Assembly: GCF_036898465.1 (NCBI RefSeq)
Contig: NZ_JARUMJ010000001.1
Span: 558,001-622,000, forward strand
Direction of reading: 5' to 3'
Source: Streptomyces sp. B21-105
Lineage (GTDB): Bacteria; Actinomycetota; Actinomycetes; Streptomycetales; Streptomycetaceae
DNA length: 64,000 nucleotides
Notes under the pieces: model-generated
Seen by the model: the letters and a program-made list of their open reading frames with translations, nothing else
Told to the model about the DNA's origin: nothing
The model's database searches: none
Program-made: the position numbers and the translations under genes
Shown: positions 8,721 through 16,602 of the stretch, piece after piece
Layout: each line of letters opens with the position of its first letter
Numbering within the stretch: position 1 is the stretch's first letter

Positions 8721-9089
8721 ATGCCACAGCTCAGCCGCCGTCGCGCGCTCACCGCGGCCGCCGGCGCCGCCGCCGGCGTCTCGCTCACCGCCGTCCCCGC
8801 CGCCCGGGCCGCCGACGCCCGGCACGACGGGCACGGCTCCCCCGAGGCTTTCGACGAGGTCTACAAGGGCCGCCGGATACAGGGCCGGAGCGGCGGCGGC
8901 AGTGGCCATCACCACGGCGGCTACGCCGTGTACGTCGACGGGGTGGAGCTGCACGTGATGCGCAACGCCGACGGTTCCTGGATCAGCGTGGTCGGTCACT
9001 ACGACCCGGTGGCCACCCCGCGGGCCGCGGCCCGCGCCGCGGTCGACGAGCTGCAGGGCGCCCGGCTCGTCCCGTTCCCGGCCGGCTGA
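8721..9089 (+). CDS. melC1: Tyrosinase cofactor (copper chaperone) MelC1
   Basis: A 122-residue caddie protein that delivers copper to apotyrosinase and carries it through the Tat pathway. The N-terminus is a Tat signal with SRRRALT followed by an Ala-rich hydrophobic stretch ending near AARAAD (~30). The mature part has a His cluster HDGHG (35-39), GHHHGG (62-67) and the [10 protein letters not shown] segment. Its Tyr94 corresponds to the caddie tyrosine that inserts into the tyrosinase active site in related structures. The length is normal for the family. melC2 follows after 45 bp, so the pair is an operon. ATG 8721 has GGAG upstream (8710-8713). Confidence 0.95.
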   Translation: MPQLSRRRALTAAAGAAAGVSLTAVPAARAADARHDGHGSPEAFDEVYKGRRIQGRSGGGSGHHHGGYAVYVDGVELHVMRNADGSWISVVGHYDPVATPRAAARAAVDELQGARLVPFPAG

Positions 9090-9134
9090 CCCCGCCCGAA
9101 CGCCCCGCCCTTCCGCACCCTTGGAGCACCGCAC

Positions 9135-9959
9135 ATGACCGTCCGCAAGAACCAGGCCGCCCTGACCGCCGACGAGAAGCGGCGGTTCGTCGCCGCCGTC
9201 CTCGAGCTCAAGCGCACCGGCCGCTACGACGCCTTCGTCACCACGCACAACGCGTTCATCCTCGGCGACACCGACGACGGCGAGCGCACCGGGCACCGTT
9301 CGCCGTCCTTCCTGCCGTGGCACCGCAGATTCCTGCTGGAGTTCGAGCGGGCGCTGCAGTCGGTGGACGCGTCGGTGACGCTGCCGTACTGGGACTGGTC
9401 CGCCGACCGCTCGCCCCGTTCCTCGCTGTGGGCGCCGGACTTCCTCGGCGGCAGCGGGCGCAGCCGGGACGGCCGGGTGATGGACGGCCCGTTCGCCGCG
9501 TCGTCGGGCGCCTGGCCGATCGACGTCCGCGTCGACGGCCGCACCTACCTGCGCCGCTCGCTGGGGACGGCCGTCCGCGAGTTGCCGACCCGGGCCGAGG
9601 TGGACTCGGTGCTCGCGATGACGACGTACGACATGGCCCCCTGGAACAGCGCCTCGGACGGCTTCCGCAATCACCTCGAGGGCTGGCGCGGCGTGAACCT
9701 CCACAACCGGGTCCATGTGTGGGTCGGCGGTCACATGTCGACCGGGGTCTCCCCCAACGACCCGGTGTTCTGGCTGCACCACGCCTACATCGACAGGCTG
9801 TGGGCCCGGTGGCAGCGCCGGCACCCGGGTTCCGGCTACGTCCCGGGCGGCGGGACGCCGAACGTCGTCGACCTGCACGAGACCATGCGGCCCTGGAACG
9901 ACACCACCCCGGCGGACCTTCTCGACCACACCGCCCACTACACCTTCGACGTCGACTGA
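9135..9959 (+). CDS. melC2: Tyrosinase MelC2
   Basis: A 274-residue type-3 copper monophenol monooxygenase that oxidises tyrosine and DOPA to quinones, giving melanin. All six copper ligands are seen at the canonical Streptomyces positions: His38, His54 and His63 for CuA, and His190, His194 and His216 for CuB, with the neighbouring His215. The helices FLPWHRRFLLEFE and PNDPVFWLHHAYIDRLW are typical. It has no signal peptide and is exported with MelC1 by the Tat route. TTGGAG lies ~9 bases before ATG 9135. The enzyme looks intact, so the strain should be melanogenic if the operon is expressed. Confidence 0.97.
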   Translation: MTVRKNQAALTADEKRRFVAAVLELKRTGRYDAFVTTHNAFILGDTDDGERTGHRSPSFLPWHRRFLLEFERALQSVDASVTLPYWDWSADRSPRSSLWAPDFLGGSGRSRDGRVMDGPFAASSGAWPIDVRVDGRTYLRRSLGTAVRELPTRAEVDSVLAMTTYDMAPWNSASDGFRNHLEGWRGVNLHNRVHVWVGGHMSTGVSPNDPVFWLHHAYIDRLWARWQRRHPGSGYVPGGGTPNVVDLHETMRPWNDTTPADLLDHTAHYTFDVD

Positions 9960-9991
9960 TCACCCCGGCACGCGACCACCCCGACACGGCC

Positions 9992-10040
9992 GACCGCTCC
10001 GGCGCGGCTGATCGCTCCGGCGCGGCTGATCGCTCCGGCC
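9992..10040. repeat. 18-bp tandem repeat, 2.7 copies
   Basis: The unit GAYCGCTCCGGCGCGGCT repeats at 9992-10009 and 10010-10027, with a partial third copy to 10040. It lies in the non-coding gap after melC2. It looks like replication slippage. Confidence 0.7.
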
Positions 10041-10118
10041 TGTTTGCCGCCGCGATGACGGGTACCCGCCACGGGCAGCACCGACAGGATGAACCCCGAC
10101 GACTCAGGAGGTGACACC

Positions 10119-10571
10119 GTGTCGCAGGTCGAGGAATCCATCGAGGTCGACGTGCCCGTGCACACGGCCTACAACCAGTGGACGCAGTTCGAGAGCTTCC
10201 CCGAGTTCATGGGCGGCGTGCAGCGCGTCGAGCAGCGGACCGACACGCTGACGCACTGGGTGACCAGTGTCAACGGCGTGCACCGGGAGTTCGACGCGGA
10301 GATCACCGAGCAGATCCCGGACGAACGGGTCGCCTGGACCACGGTCTCGGGCGAGGCCCGGCAGGCCGGCGTGGTGACCTTCCACCGGCTGGACGACGCC
10401 CACACCAAGGTGATGCTCCAGATGGAGTTCCAGCCGGAGGGCGTCGCCGAGAGCGTCGGCGACAAGCTGGGCTTCGTGAAGCGCCAGACCAAGGGCGACC
10501 TGGCGCGCTTCAAGGAGTTCATCGAGGAGCGCGGCATGGAGACCGGGGGCTGGCGCGGAGCGGTGGTCTGA
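10119..10571 (+). CDS. SRPBCC (polyketide cyclase/START-like) family protein
   Basis: A 150-residue helix-grip protein. The SQVEESIEVDVPVHTAYNQWTQFESFPEFMGGV start is the classic SRPBCC/COQ10-type signature. A long C-terminal helix (SVGDKLGFVKRQTKGDLARFKEFIEERG) closes the ligand cavity. These proteins bind lipophilic ligands or act as small cyclases, and stand-alone copies in Streptomyces are often general-stress proteins. GTG 10119 is chosen because AGGAGG (10105-10110) lies 8 bases upstream; the ATG at 10089 lacks a ribosome site. The role cannot be specified. Confidence 0.85.
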   Translation: MSQVEESIEVDVPVHTAYNQWTQFESFPEFMGGVQRVEQRTDTLTHWVTSVNGVHREFDAEITEQIPDERVAWTTVSGEARQAGVVTFHRLDDAHTKVMLQMEFQPEGVAESVGDKLGFVKRQTKGDLARFKEFIEERGMETGGWRGAVV

Positions 10572-10627
10572 CCGCCGCTCGCCCCGCACCGGTCACCCGT
10601 GCCGCCGGACGGCGCGCGTCGGCGCGG

Positions 10628-11335
10628 TCAGCCCGCGTCGGTGGTCGCCGTCCGGCACTCCGGGTGTCCCCAGCCCTGGTCGTTCTTGGCGATCTGCTCG
10701 CCGGCCGCGTAGGGGCGGCCGCACAGACAGCGGCCGGGAAACTTGGCGCTGATCGTGCGGGGCGACGAACCGCCGCTCCGCCGGGGCGACTTGCCCCCGG
10801 CGGAGCGGCCCGGCTTCGCGGCGGACCGCGTCTTCGGGGTGTCCGGCGAGGGCGGCGGCTCGGGCGAGCCCTGGGCGCTGCCGGCCGGCTGCTGGACGAC
10901 CGCGGCCTGGCTCGCGGCACGGTCCGCGAAATCGTTGAGCGGGTCGCCGTCCACCTGGTGCGCGGGCACGTAGCGGAAGTCGACGGAGCGGCCCGCGAGC
11001 AGTTCGTCGATGCGCACGACCAGCTCCTGGTTGGCCACCGGCTTGCCGCCGGACGTCTTCCAGCCGTTGCGCTTCCAGCCGGGCAGCCACGTGGTGACGG
11101 CCTTCATGGCGTACTGCGAGTCCATCCGGACCTCGAGCGGAACGGCCGGATCGGTGGCCGCCAACAGGCGTTCCAACGCGGTGAGTTCGGCGACGTTGTT
11201 GGTGGTCTTGCCGAGCGGGCCCGCCTCCCAGCGGGCCGGCGTCTCGGTGTCGTCCGCGATCACCCACGCCCAGGCCGCCGGTCCCGGGTTTCCCTTCGAA
11301 GCCCCGTCGCACGCGGCCACCAGTCGTTCACGCAT
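10628..11335 (-). CDS. rnhA: Ribonuclease HI with Cys/His C-terminal extension
   Basis: A 235-residue protein. Residues 1-142 form an RNase H domain with all four metal-binding acids: D10 (ACDGASKGNPG), E50 (NNVAELTAL), D72 (MDSQYAMK) and D138 (NDFAD). It would cleave RNA in RNA-DNA hybrids. Residues ~143-200 are a Pro/Ser/Lys-rich linker. The tail has CLC (C203, C205) and HPEC (H224, C227), a plausible zinc site not found in Escherichia coli RNase HI. ATG 11335 is used; ATG 11347 is an alternative. It converges with the SRPBCC gene. Confidence 0.88.
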   Translation of the reverse strand: MRERLVAACDGASKGNPGPAAWAWVIADDTETPARWEAGPLGKTTNNVAELTALERLLAATDPAVPLEVRMDSQYAMKAVTTWLPGWKRNGWKTSGGKPVANQELVVRIDELLAGRSVDFRYVPAHQVDGDPLNDFADRAASQAAVVQQPAGSAQGSPEPPPSPDTPKTRSAAKPGRSAGGKSPRRSGGSSPRTISAKFPGRCLCGRPYAAGEQIAKNDQGWGHPECRTATTDAG

Positions 11336-11367
11336 GTGCCCGATCATGCCATGACGGCCGGGACCGG

Positions 11368-12165
11368 TCAGACGTCCGTGGTCTTCGGCATCTCGCCGGC
11401 GGTGGTCGTCACGTCGATCACCGAGAAGTTCGCGCCCTGTGGGTCGCTGATCGCCGCGAACCGTCCGAACGGGGTGTCCATCGGGCCGAAGCGCAGGACG
11501 CCTCCGTTCTTGGTCGCCCTCGCCACCGCGTCGTCGCAGTCGTCGACGGTGAAGTAGACGTTGACGTACGAGGGCACCTCGGGCGGGAACTCCTCCGTCA
11601 TCCTCATGCGGCCCAGCACCGTGTCGCCGCCGATCTCGAACATACGGAAGTCGACCGCGTCGTCCTGCATCTGCTTCGCCTTGTACGGGAACACGGCCGG
11701 CAGGAAGGCGTCCGTCCGCTCCGGTTCGCGGCTGAACACCTCGGCCCAGCAGTACGCGCCGGACTGCTCGGGCGGGGCCTCGAAGCCCTCGTGGACGCCG
11801 GCCTGCCACACGCCGAACACCGCGCCGCCCGGCTCGCGCCCCAGGCACATCGTGCCGAAGTCACCCACCCGCATCGGCTCCATCAGAACCTCGCCGCCGT
11901 GCTCACGGATCCTGGCGGCGGTCGCGGCGGCGTCCTCGGAGGCCAGGTACAGGCACCACTGCGACGGGCCTTCCTGGCCGGGCATCGGCGGGACCACCGC
12001 GGCGACCGCCTTGCCGTCGGCGTAGGCCTGCGTGTAGTTCCCGTACTCCGACGACGCCTCTCCGAAGGTCCAGCCGAGGACCTCGCCGTAGAAGTGCTTG
12101 GCGGCCTCCACGTCGCTGAACATCGCGTCGGCCCAGCACGGGGTTCCCTCTGGTCGTACGGCCAT
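11368..12165 (-). CDS. VOC family protein with two glyoxalase-like modules
   Basis: A 265-residue cytoplasmic protein with two vicinal-oxygen-chelate modules. The first starts at GTPCWADAMFSDVEAAKHFYGEVLGWTF and the second at SGAYCWAEVFSREPERTDAF. It resembles the Streptomyces hydroxylase/CFP32-like two-module VOC proteins. Such proteins bind metals or small molecules (lyases, dioxygenases, antibiotic-binding proteins), but the substrate cannot be read. ATG 12165 is chosen: GGGAGGG lies 8 bases upstream, and the longer frame to 12270 has no ribosome site. Its start is 210 bp from the next VOC gene's stop, so the two need not be co-transcribed. Confidence 0.85.
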   Translation of the reverse strand: MAVRPEGTPCWADAMFSDVEAAKHFYGEVLGWTFGEASSEYGNYTQAYADGKAVAAVVPPMPGQEGPSQWCLYLASEDAAATAARIREHGGEVLMEPMRVGDFGTMCLGREPGGAVFGVWQAGVHEGFEAPPEQSGAYCWAEVFSREPERTDAFLPAVFPYKAKQMQDDAVDFRMFEIGGDTVLGRMRMTEEFPPEVPSYVNVYFTVDDCDDAVARATKNGGVLRFGPMDTPFGRFAAISDPQGANFSVIDVTTTAGEMPKTTDV

Positions 12166-12375
12166 GGCGGCGGCCCTCCCGGTGAGATGGATTGTCCGGT
12201 TCCTCACGCTAGCCACCCCGTCTGCGCATCGCGCGTCGAACACCCGGGGCGCCCGGAAAACCGCCTGCACGGCACATCCCTTCGTGGCCCGCCCGGCCCG
12301 AACCGCCGGACGGCCGGGCCCGAAACCGTCGGACGGCAGGGCCCCGAACCGTCGCGCGGCCTCGGCGGACGGTGG

Positions 12376-12858
12376 CTACACGCCGTCGTAGGCCTTCTTC
12401 AGCGCGACGATGTCGAGCTTGCCCATGGCGTACATGGCCTTGGTGGTGCGGGTGGACTTCTCCGGATCGGGGTCGCTGATCATCTCGATCAGTCCGTCGG
12501 GGATGACCTGCCAGGACAGGCCGTACCTGTCCTTGAGCCACCCGCAGGGGCCCGGCTCGCCGCCGTTCTCGGTGAGCTTGGCCCAGTAGTGGTCGACCTC
12601 GTCCTGGTCCGCGCAGTGGATCTGGAAGGAGATCGCCTCACTGAACGTGAACTGCGGGCCGCCGTTGATGCCGACGAACTTCTGCCCGTTGGCGGTGAAC
12701 TCCACCGCGAGCACGGACCCGGCCGGACCGGGGCCGGCCTCGTTGTAGCGCCCGATGGAGCCGATGCTGGAATTCTTGAAGACCGAGACGTAGAACTGGG
12801 CGGCTTCCTCGGCCTGGCCGTCGAACCAGAGACACGTGGTGAATCCGTCGGTGGTCAT
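12376..12858 (-). CDS. PhnB-like VOC family protein
   Basis: A 160-residue single-module VOC protein of the PhnB/3-demethylubiquinone-methyltransferase-like (DUF1338/Pfam PhnB) type. The pattern is TCLWFDGQAEEAAQFYVSVF at the N-terminus, NGQKFVGINGGPQFTFSEAISFQI in the middle, and CGWLKDRYGLSWQVIP near the C-terminus. The family's biochemical role is poorly defined. CAGGAGG lies 6 bases before the ATG at 12858. It is divergent from clpP3 with ~183 bp between, so the PopR-type box at 12956-12970 could also affect it. Confidence 0.85.
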   Translation of the reverse strand: MTTDGFTTCLWFDGQAEEAAQFYVSVFKNSSIGSIGRYNEAGPGPAGSVLAVEFTANGQKFVGINGGPQFTFSEAISFQIHCADQDEVDHYWAKLTENGGEPGPCGWLKDRYGLSWQVIPDGLIEMISDPDPEKSTRTTKAMYAMGKLDIVALKKAYDGV

Positions 12859-12939
12859 GAATACCTCCTGGGTGGGAACGCGGTCGCCAGTATCGACCCC
12901 CGCCCGTGCGGAAACTCATCGCTCGGCCCGTGTCTCCTG

Positions 12940-12971
12940 CTCTGCCCTCGGCGAATCTGCCGCGGGCAGAG
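12940..12971. promoter_or_regulatory. PopR-type operator upstream of clpP3
   Basis: The core 12956-12970 is a perfect palindrome TCTGCC-GCG-GGCAGA, 71 bp upstream of the clpP3 start. It matches the site I recall for Streptomyces lividans PopR (TTCTGCC-N3-GGCAGAA), apart from the outermost bases. A second partial site TCTGCC-CTC-GGCGAA (12941-12955) lies just upstream. Together they form a 32-bp near-perfect dyad (12940-12971) with arms CTCTGCCC and GGGCAGAG. Confidence 0.7.
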
Positions 12972-13041
12972 AACGGGCGTGCGGGCGTCCGCGGAGGTCG
13001 AGAGTGAAGTCGACGGCACCACGCCACGACGAGGAGACCCG

Positions 13042-13680
13042 ATGACTCCACTCACCACGCTCGCTCCCCGCGCCGCGGAGGGCGACACCCCGCCCACCCG
13101 CTTCGACGACCAGCTCGCCGCCCAACTGCTCGACCAGCGCATCGTGTTGCTGGGCACCCAGGTCGACGAGGTGTCCGCGAACCGGGTCTGCGCGCAGTTG
13201 CTGATCCTGTCGGCGGAGGACCCGCGCACCGACATCGCCCTGTACATCAACAGTCCCGGCGGCTCGGTGCACGCCGGGCTCGCCGTCTACGACACGATGC
13301 GGCTGATCCCCAACGACGTGTCGACCCTCGCGATGGGTTTCGCGGCCAGCATGGGCCAGTTCCTGCTCAGCGTGGGCGCGGCCGGCAAGCGGTACGCGCT
13401 GCCGAACGCGCGCGTCATGATGCACCAGCCGTCGGCCGGGATCGGCGGCACCACGGCGGACATCGAGATCCAGGCGGAGAACCTGGAGCACACCAAGCGG
13501 ACCATCGAGCGGATCACCGCCGAGCACACCGGGCAGTCACCCGAAACCATCTCGCGGGACGGCGACCGCGACCGCTGGTTCACGGCCGAGGAGGCCAGGG
13601 CGTACGGGATGGTGGACCGGGTCGTGGAGTCCCTCGCGGACGTCCGCCCGGCCGCGCAGAAGCGACGGATGGGGCTGTGA
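13042..13680 (+). CDS. clpP3: ATP-dependent Clp protease proteolytic subunit (ClpP3-type)
   Basis: A 212-residue ClpP peptidase subunit of the barrel-shaped Clp protease. The full triad is visible: Ser103 in GFAASMGQ, His128 in [11 protein letters not shown] and Asp173 in ISRDGDRD. It has a longer N-terminus (~25 residues) than Escherichia coli mature ClpP. ATG 13042 follows GAGGAG (13031-13036). The next clpP begins 1 base after its stop codon, so the two are translationally coupled. The naming as clpP3 rests on the pairing with a second clpP and a PopR-type gene, and on the box upstream. In S. lividans this operon is silent until ClpP1P2 activity falls. Confidence 0.92.
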   Translation: MTPLTTLAPRAAEGDTPPTRFDDQLAAQLLDQRIVLLGTQVDEVSANRVCAQLLILSAEDPRTDIALYINSPGGSVHAGLAVYDTMRLIPNDVSTLAMGFAASMGQFLLSVGAAGKRYALPNARVMMHQPSAGIGGTTADIEIQAENLEHTKRTIERITAEHTGQSPETISRDGDRDRWFTAEEARAYGMVDRVVESLADVRPAAQKRRMGL

Positions 13681-13681
13681 C

Positions 13682-14284
13682 ATGGGGACCTACACGATTC
13701 CGAACGTGGTCGAGCGGACCCCGCAGGGCGAGCGGTCCTACGACGTGTTCAGCCGGCTGCTGTCGGAGCGGATCATCTTCCTCGGCACCGAGATCGACGA
13801 CGGTGTCGCCAACGTCGTGATCGCGCAGCTCCTCCATCTGGAGGCGGCGTCCCCGGAGAGCGAGATCTCGATCTACCTCAACTCCCCCGGCGGCTCGTTC
13901 ACGTCGCTGATGGCGATCTACGACACGATGACGTTCGTCCGGGCGCCGATCGCGACGCTCTGCGTCGGGCAGGCCGCGTCGACGGCAGCCGTGCTGCTCG
14001 CGGGCGGCGATCCCGGCCGGCGGCTCGTCCTGGAGCACGCGCGCGTGCTGCTGGGGCAGCCGGCCAGCGGCGGCCGGCAGGGCACGGTCTCGGATCTCGC
14101 GCTGCAGGCGAAGGAAATGGTCCGCATCCGTGCCCAGGTGGAGGAGGTGCTGGCCCGGCACACCGGCCACGACGTCGCGACCCTGCGCGCGGACATGGAC
14201 CGCGACAAGGTGTTCACCGCGCGGGAGGCGGTCGCGTACGGCCTGGCCGACGAGGTGCTGAGCCGGCGTCCCCCGACGGTGTGA
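13682..14284 (+). CDS. clpP4: ClpP-like subunit lacking the catalytic histidine (ClpP4-type)
   Basis: A 200-residue second ClpP subunit that should co-assemble with ClpP3. Ser100 (VGQAASTAA) and the Asp171 region (LRADMDRD) are present. The position of the catalytic His reads [12 protein letters not shown], so residue 125 is Gly (codon GGG) where ClpP3 has His. The handle helix and YLNSPGG motif are normal and the frame is intact, so this looks like a subunit that folds but cannot hydrolyse peptides alone. The ATG at 13682 is 1 base past the clpP3 stop. The 3' end converges on popR with 21 bp between stop codons. Confidence 0.9.
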   Translation: MGTYTIPNVVERTPQGERSYDVFSRLLSERIIFLGTEIDDGVANVVIAQLLHLEAASPESEISIYLNSPGGSFTSLMAIYDTMTFVRAPIATLCVGQAASTAAVLLAGGDPGRRLVLEHARVLLGQPASGGRQGTVSDLALQAKEMVRIRAQVEEVLARHTGHDVATLRADMDRDKVFTAREAVAYGLADEVLSRRPPTV

Positions 14285-14305
14285 GACGCCGGCCCGCGCG
14301 GTTCG

Positions 14306-14737
14306 TCAGGCGGCGAGGCAGAGGCCGTCGTACGCGGAAGCGGTCGTCGTCCGGCTCCGCGCGGGGTGCCGGCCGGCGAGCCGGACCAGCTCTCCCTGGG
14401 TGCGGGCCAGGAGGTCGCCGAGGCTGAGACCGAGGGCCTGGGCGGCGGCCGCGAGGACCTCCGAGGAGGCCTCCTTGCGGCCCCGCTCCACCTCCGAGAG
14501 GTACGGCATGGAGATGCGCGCCTCGTCGGCCACGTCCTTGAGCGTGCGCTGCTGCGCCTGGCGTTCCCGGCGCAGGACGTCTCCGACGAGGTCGCGCAAC
14601 AGGGGTTCGCGCGGCGTCGGTCGAGGGGCGGTTCCGGGCGCCGAGGCGGGCGCGGGGACGGCGGGGGCGGTGCCCGGGCGCTCGGCAGGCGGGCGCAGCG
14701 GGATCACGCGGGCTCGGTTCGGCGTCTGATGGCTCAC
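14306..14737 (-). CDS. popR: PopR/ClgR-type helix-turn-helix regulator with LAA tail
   Basis: A 143-residue XRE-family activator. A Pro/Ala-rich N-terminal ~45 residues precede the HTH (about 62-102: RTLKDVADEARISMPYLSEVERGRKEASSEVL), which is nearly the ClgR/PopR consensus. The protein ends CLAA. In S. lividans PopR the last two Ala residues are a ClpP degradation signal, so the protein should be unstable while Clp protease is active and should switch on clpP3-clpP4 when it is not. The start is GTG 14737 with GGGAAG just upstream. ClgR is the main alternative name; adjacency to clpP3-clpP4 favours PopR. Confidence 0.85.
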   Translation of the reverse strand: MSHQTPNRARVIPLRPPAERPGTAPAVPAPASAPGTAPRPTPREPLLRDLVGDVLRRERQAQQRTLKDVADEARISMPYLSEVERGRKEASSEVLAAAAQALGLSLGDLLARTQGELVRLAGRHPARSRTTTASAYDGLCLAA

Positions 14738-14867
14738 CTTCCCAGCCTAGGAGAGCGGGGCGTCCCGGGAAGAGGGCGGCATTGCGCCCTGGGTGGAATC
14801 GGCAGCCCGCGAGGGAGAGCCGCGCCCCGGCCCTGAGGGGAGCGTTCCGGCCCGACGGTGCCGGCAT

Positions 14868-14892
14868 GCATGGGTCGTCCGCATGCGGGTAC
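14868..14892 (+). promoter_or_regulatory. Candidate SigB/F/G-type promoter
   Basis: GCAT, a 15-bp spacer and GGGTAC match the Streptomyces SigB-family consensus GNNTN(14-16)GGGTAY as I recall it. The site is ~125 bp upstream of the sigma factor gene that belongs to this same family, which suggests autoregulation. Confidence 0.4.
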
Positions 14893-15016
14893 TCGCAGTC
14901 TGAGCGGTGCCGCACGCGGGTGTCCGCTCACGCAACGAGCACGGCGCACGCCGAACCGTGACGGTGCGGCCACGGTGACCGGGAACGCGACTTTCGAGGG
15001 ATTCGAGGGAGAGGCC

Positions 15017-15910
15017 ATGCAGACCGCCGCTGTCCGGTCGGAGGCCGACATCGTCGAGAACACCGCAGGAGCCGCCGGACCTCAGGAAAACGCGCCGCTG
15101 CCCGGCATCGAGGCGCCACGGAGTGTGGCTCCGCGTGACGCGCGCGAGCTGTCCCGCCAGTTCTTCCGGCGGCTCGCCGTTCTCGAGGAGGGCACGCCCG
15201 ACTACCAGTACGCGCGCAACACGCTGATCGAGATGAACATGTCCCTGGTGCGTTTCGCGGCGGGCCGGTTCCGCGGCCGCGGGGACGACATGGAGGACAT
15301 CGTCCAGACCGGGATGATCGGCCTGATCAAGGCCATCGACCGGTTCGAGGTCGCGCGCGCGGTCGAGTTCACGTCGTTCGCGCTTCCGTACATCGTCGGC
15401 GAGATCAAGCGGTTCTTCCGGGACACGACGTGGGCCGTGCACGTCCCGCGGCGGCTCCAGGAGTTGCGCGTCGAGCTGGCCAAGGCGCGTGACGAACTCT
15501 CCAGCCGGCTGGACCGCGAGCCGACGGTGGCGGAGCTGGCCACGCTGATGAACCTCTCGCCGGAACAGGTGGTCGAGGCGCAGATCGCCTCCAACGGCTA
15601 CAACTCCTCCTCGCTCGACGCCGCGCTCACCGGTGACGGCCCGGAGCAGGGCGAGTCGGTCCTCGCGGACTTCATCGGCGTGGAGGAGGACAGGCTGCGG
15701 CTCGTCGACGACTTCCATTCTCTCGCCCCGCTCATGGCCGGGCTCAGCGAGCGCGACCGGCGGATCATCCACCTGCGGTTCGTGGAGGAGGCCACCCAGG
15801 CGGAGATCGGCGAGCGGCTCGGCTGCTCCCAGATGCACGTCTCCCGCCTCATCAAGCGGATCATCGGCCGGCTGCGCGAGGGCATGCTGGGCGAACTGGG
15901 CTGCGCCTGA
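15017..15910 (+). CDS. RNA polymerase sigma factor, SigB/SigF/SigG family
   Basis: A 297-residue group 3 sigma factor. Region 2 is NTLIEMNMSLVRFAAGRF...DDMEDIVQTGMIGLIKAIDRFE with FTSFALPYIVGEIKRFFRD, region 3 is VPRRLQELRVELAKARDEL..PTVAELATLMNLS, and region 4 is LSERDRRIIHLRFVEEATQAEIGERLGCSQMHVSRLIKRI. This is the stress/sporulation family (SigB, SigF, SigG, SigM and others of Streptomyces). The first ~55 residues are acidic and non-conserved. ATG 15017 follows GGGAGAGG (15008-15015). A convergent anti-sigma-type ATPase gene lies 38 bp downstream and is the natural candidate partner. Which of the nine S. coelicolor paralogues it matches cannot be decided here. Confidence 0.9.
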   Translation: MQTAAVRSEADIVENTAGAAGPQENAPLPGIEAPRSVAPRDARELSRQFFRRLAVLEEGTPDYQYARNTLIEMNMSLVRFAAGRFRGRGDDMEDIVQTGMIGLIKAIDRFEVARAVEFTSFALPYIVGEIKRFFRDTTWAVHVPRRLQELRVELAKARDELSSRLDREPTVAELATLMNLSPEQVVEAQIASNGYNSSSLDAALTGDGPEQGESVLADFIGVEEDRLRLVDDFHSLAPLMAGLSERDRRIIHLRFVEEATQAEIGERLGCSQMHVSRLIKRIIGRLREGMLGELGCA

Positions 15911-15948
15911 CCCGTTCGGGCCGTCGAGGCCCGGCTCCGCCGGGTCGT

Positions 15949-16410
15949 CTATCGGGTCGGCGGCCCGAAGTCGAGCACGGCGCGGACCCGCTTGCCGACC
16001 GGCACCCGCTCGGCGGTGACCTGCGCCGCCACCGCGTGCACGATCTCCAGACCGTGCCGGCCGACGCGTTCGGGGTCCTTGGGGTAGCGCATGGGCAGGG
16101 CGTCACTGCTGTCGTAGACGCTCACGGTGACGGAGGCCTCGGTGCCCTCCAGCTCCAGGATGTACGGCCCGTTGCTGTGCCGGTCGGCGTTGGTGACCAG
16201 CTCGCTGACCACCAGCATCACCTCGCCGCACACGCGTTCGCCCACGGTCGCGCACCACTCGGTCCTGAGCTGGTCGACGAAATGGGCTGCGAAGGCACGG
16301 GCCTCGGCTATGCAGCCCGGGTCGCCGGTGTAGTGCGCCGCCCGCCGTAGCGGTTCCACGGGTACGTCGAAGCCAGTCGGTATCACTGCCCCGTCCAGGT
16401 GCTCGATCAT
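15949..16410 (-). CDS. Anti-sigma-type ATP-binding protein (HATPase_c_2)
   Basis: A 153-residue GHKL-fold protein of the SpoIIAB/RsbW-like group that is abundant in Streptomyces. The N box is VVSELVTNADRHSNG, the acidic ATP contact is YDSSDALP, and the G box is VGRHGLEIVHAVAAQ. Such proteins bind sigma factors or anti-anti-sigma proteins and can phosphorylate the latter. It converges with the SigB-family gene, which makes a regulatory pairing plausible but unproven. ATG 16410 has GAGAGAG 7 bases upstream; the longer frame to 16455 has no ribosome site. It is complete. Confidence 0.88.
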   Translation of the reverse strand: MIEHLDGAVIPTGFDVPVEPLRRAAHYTGDPGCIAEARAFAAHFVDQLRTEWCATVGERVCGEVMLVVSELVTNADRHSNGPYILELEGTEASVTVSVYDSSDALPMRYPKDPERVGRHGLEIVHAVAAQVTAERVPVGKRVRAVLDFGPPTR

Positions 16411-16602
16411 GCGGTTCTCTCTCGGAGGCCGGACTGGCCGGACGCTGCTGTGCACCAGTGCTCGTACCCCGTGCCGCGTCGTGCAGTCCCCGTCATTCCT
16501 GACCCGTTCAGGCTACGGCCTCGCCGTGCATCGCACAGCGGGCGGCCTCACGTCGGCGGACCGTGCCCGAGGTGAGTTCCTCGCGGCCGGCGCCCGCGCC
16601 GC

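Noticed and set aside
12299..12355. Imperfect repeats of GAACCGTCGGACGGC in the gap between two VOC genes
   Set aside because: The copies are GC-rich and poorly conserved. They look like ordinary low-complexity intergenic sequence rather than a site.
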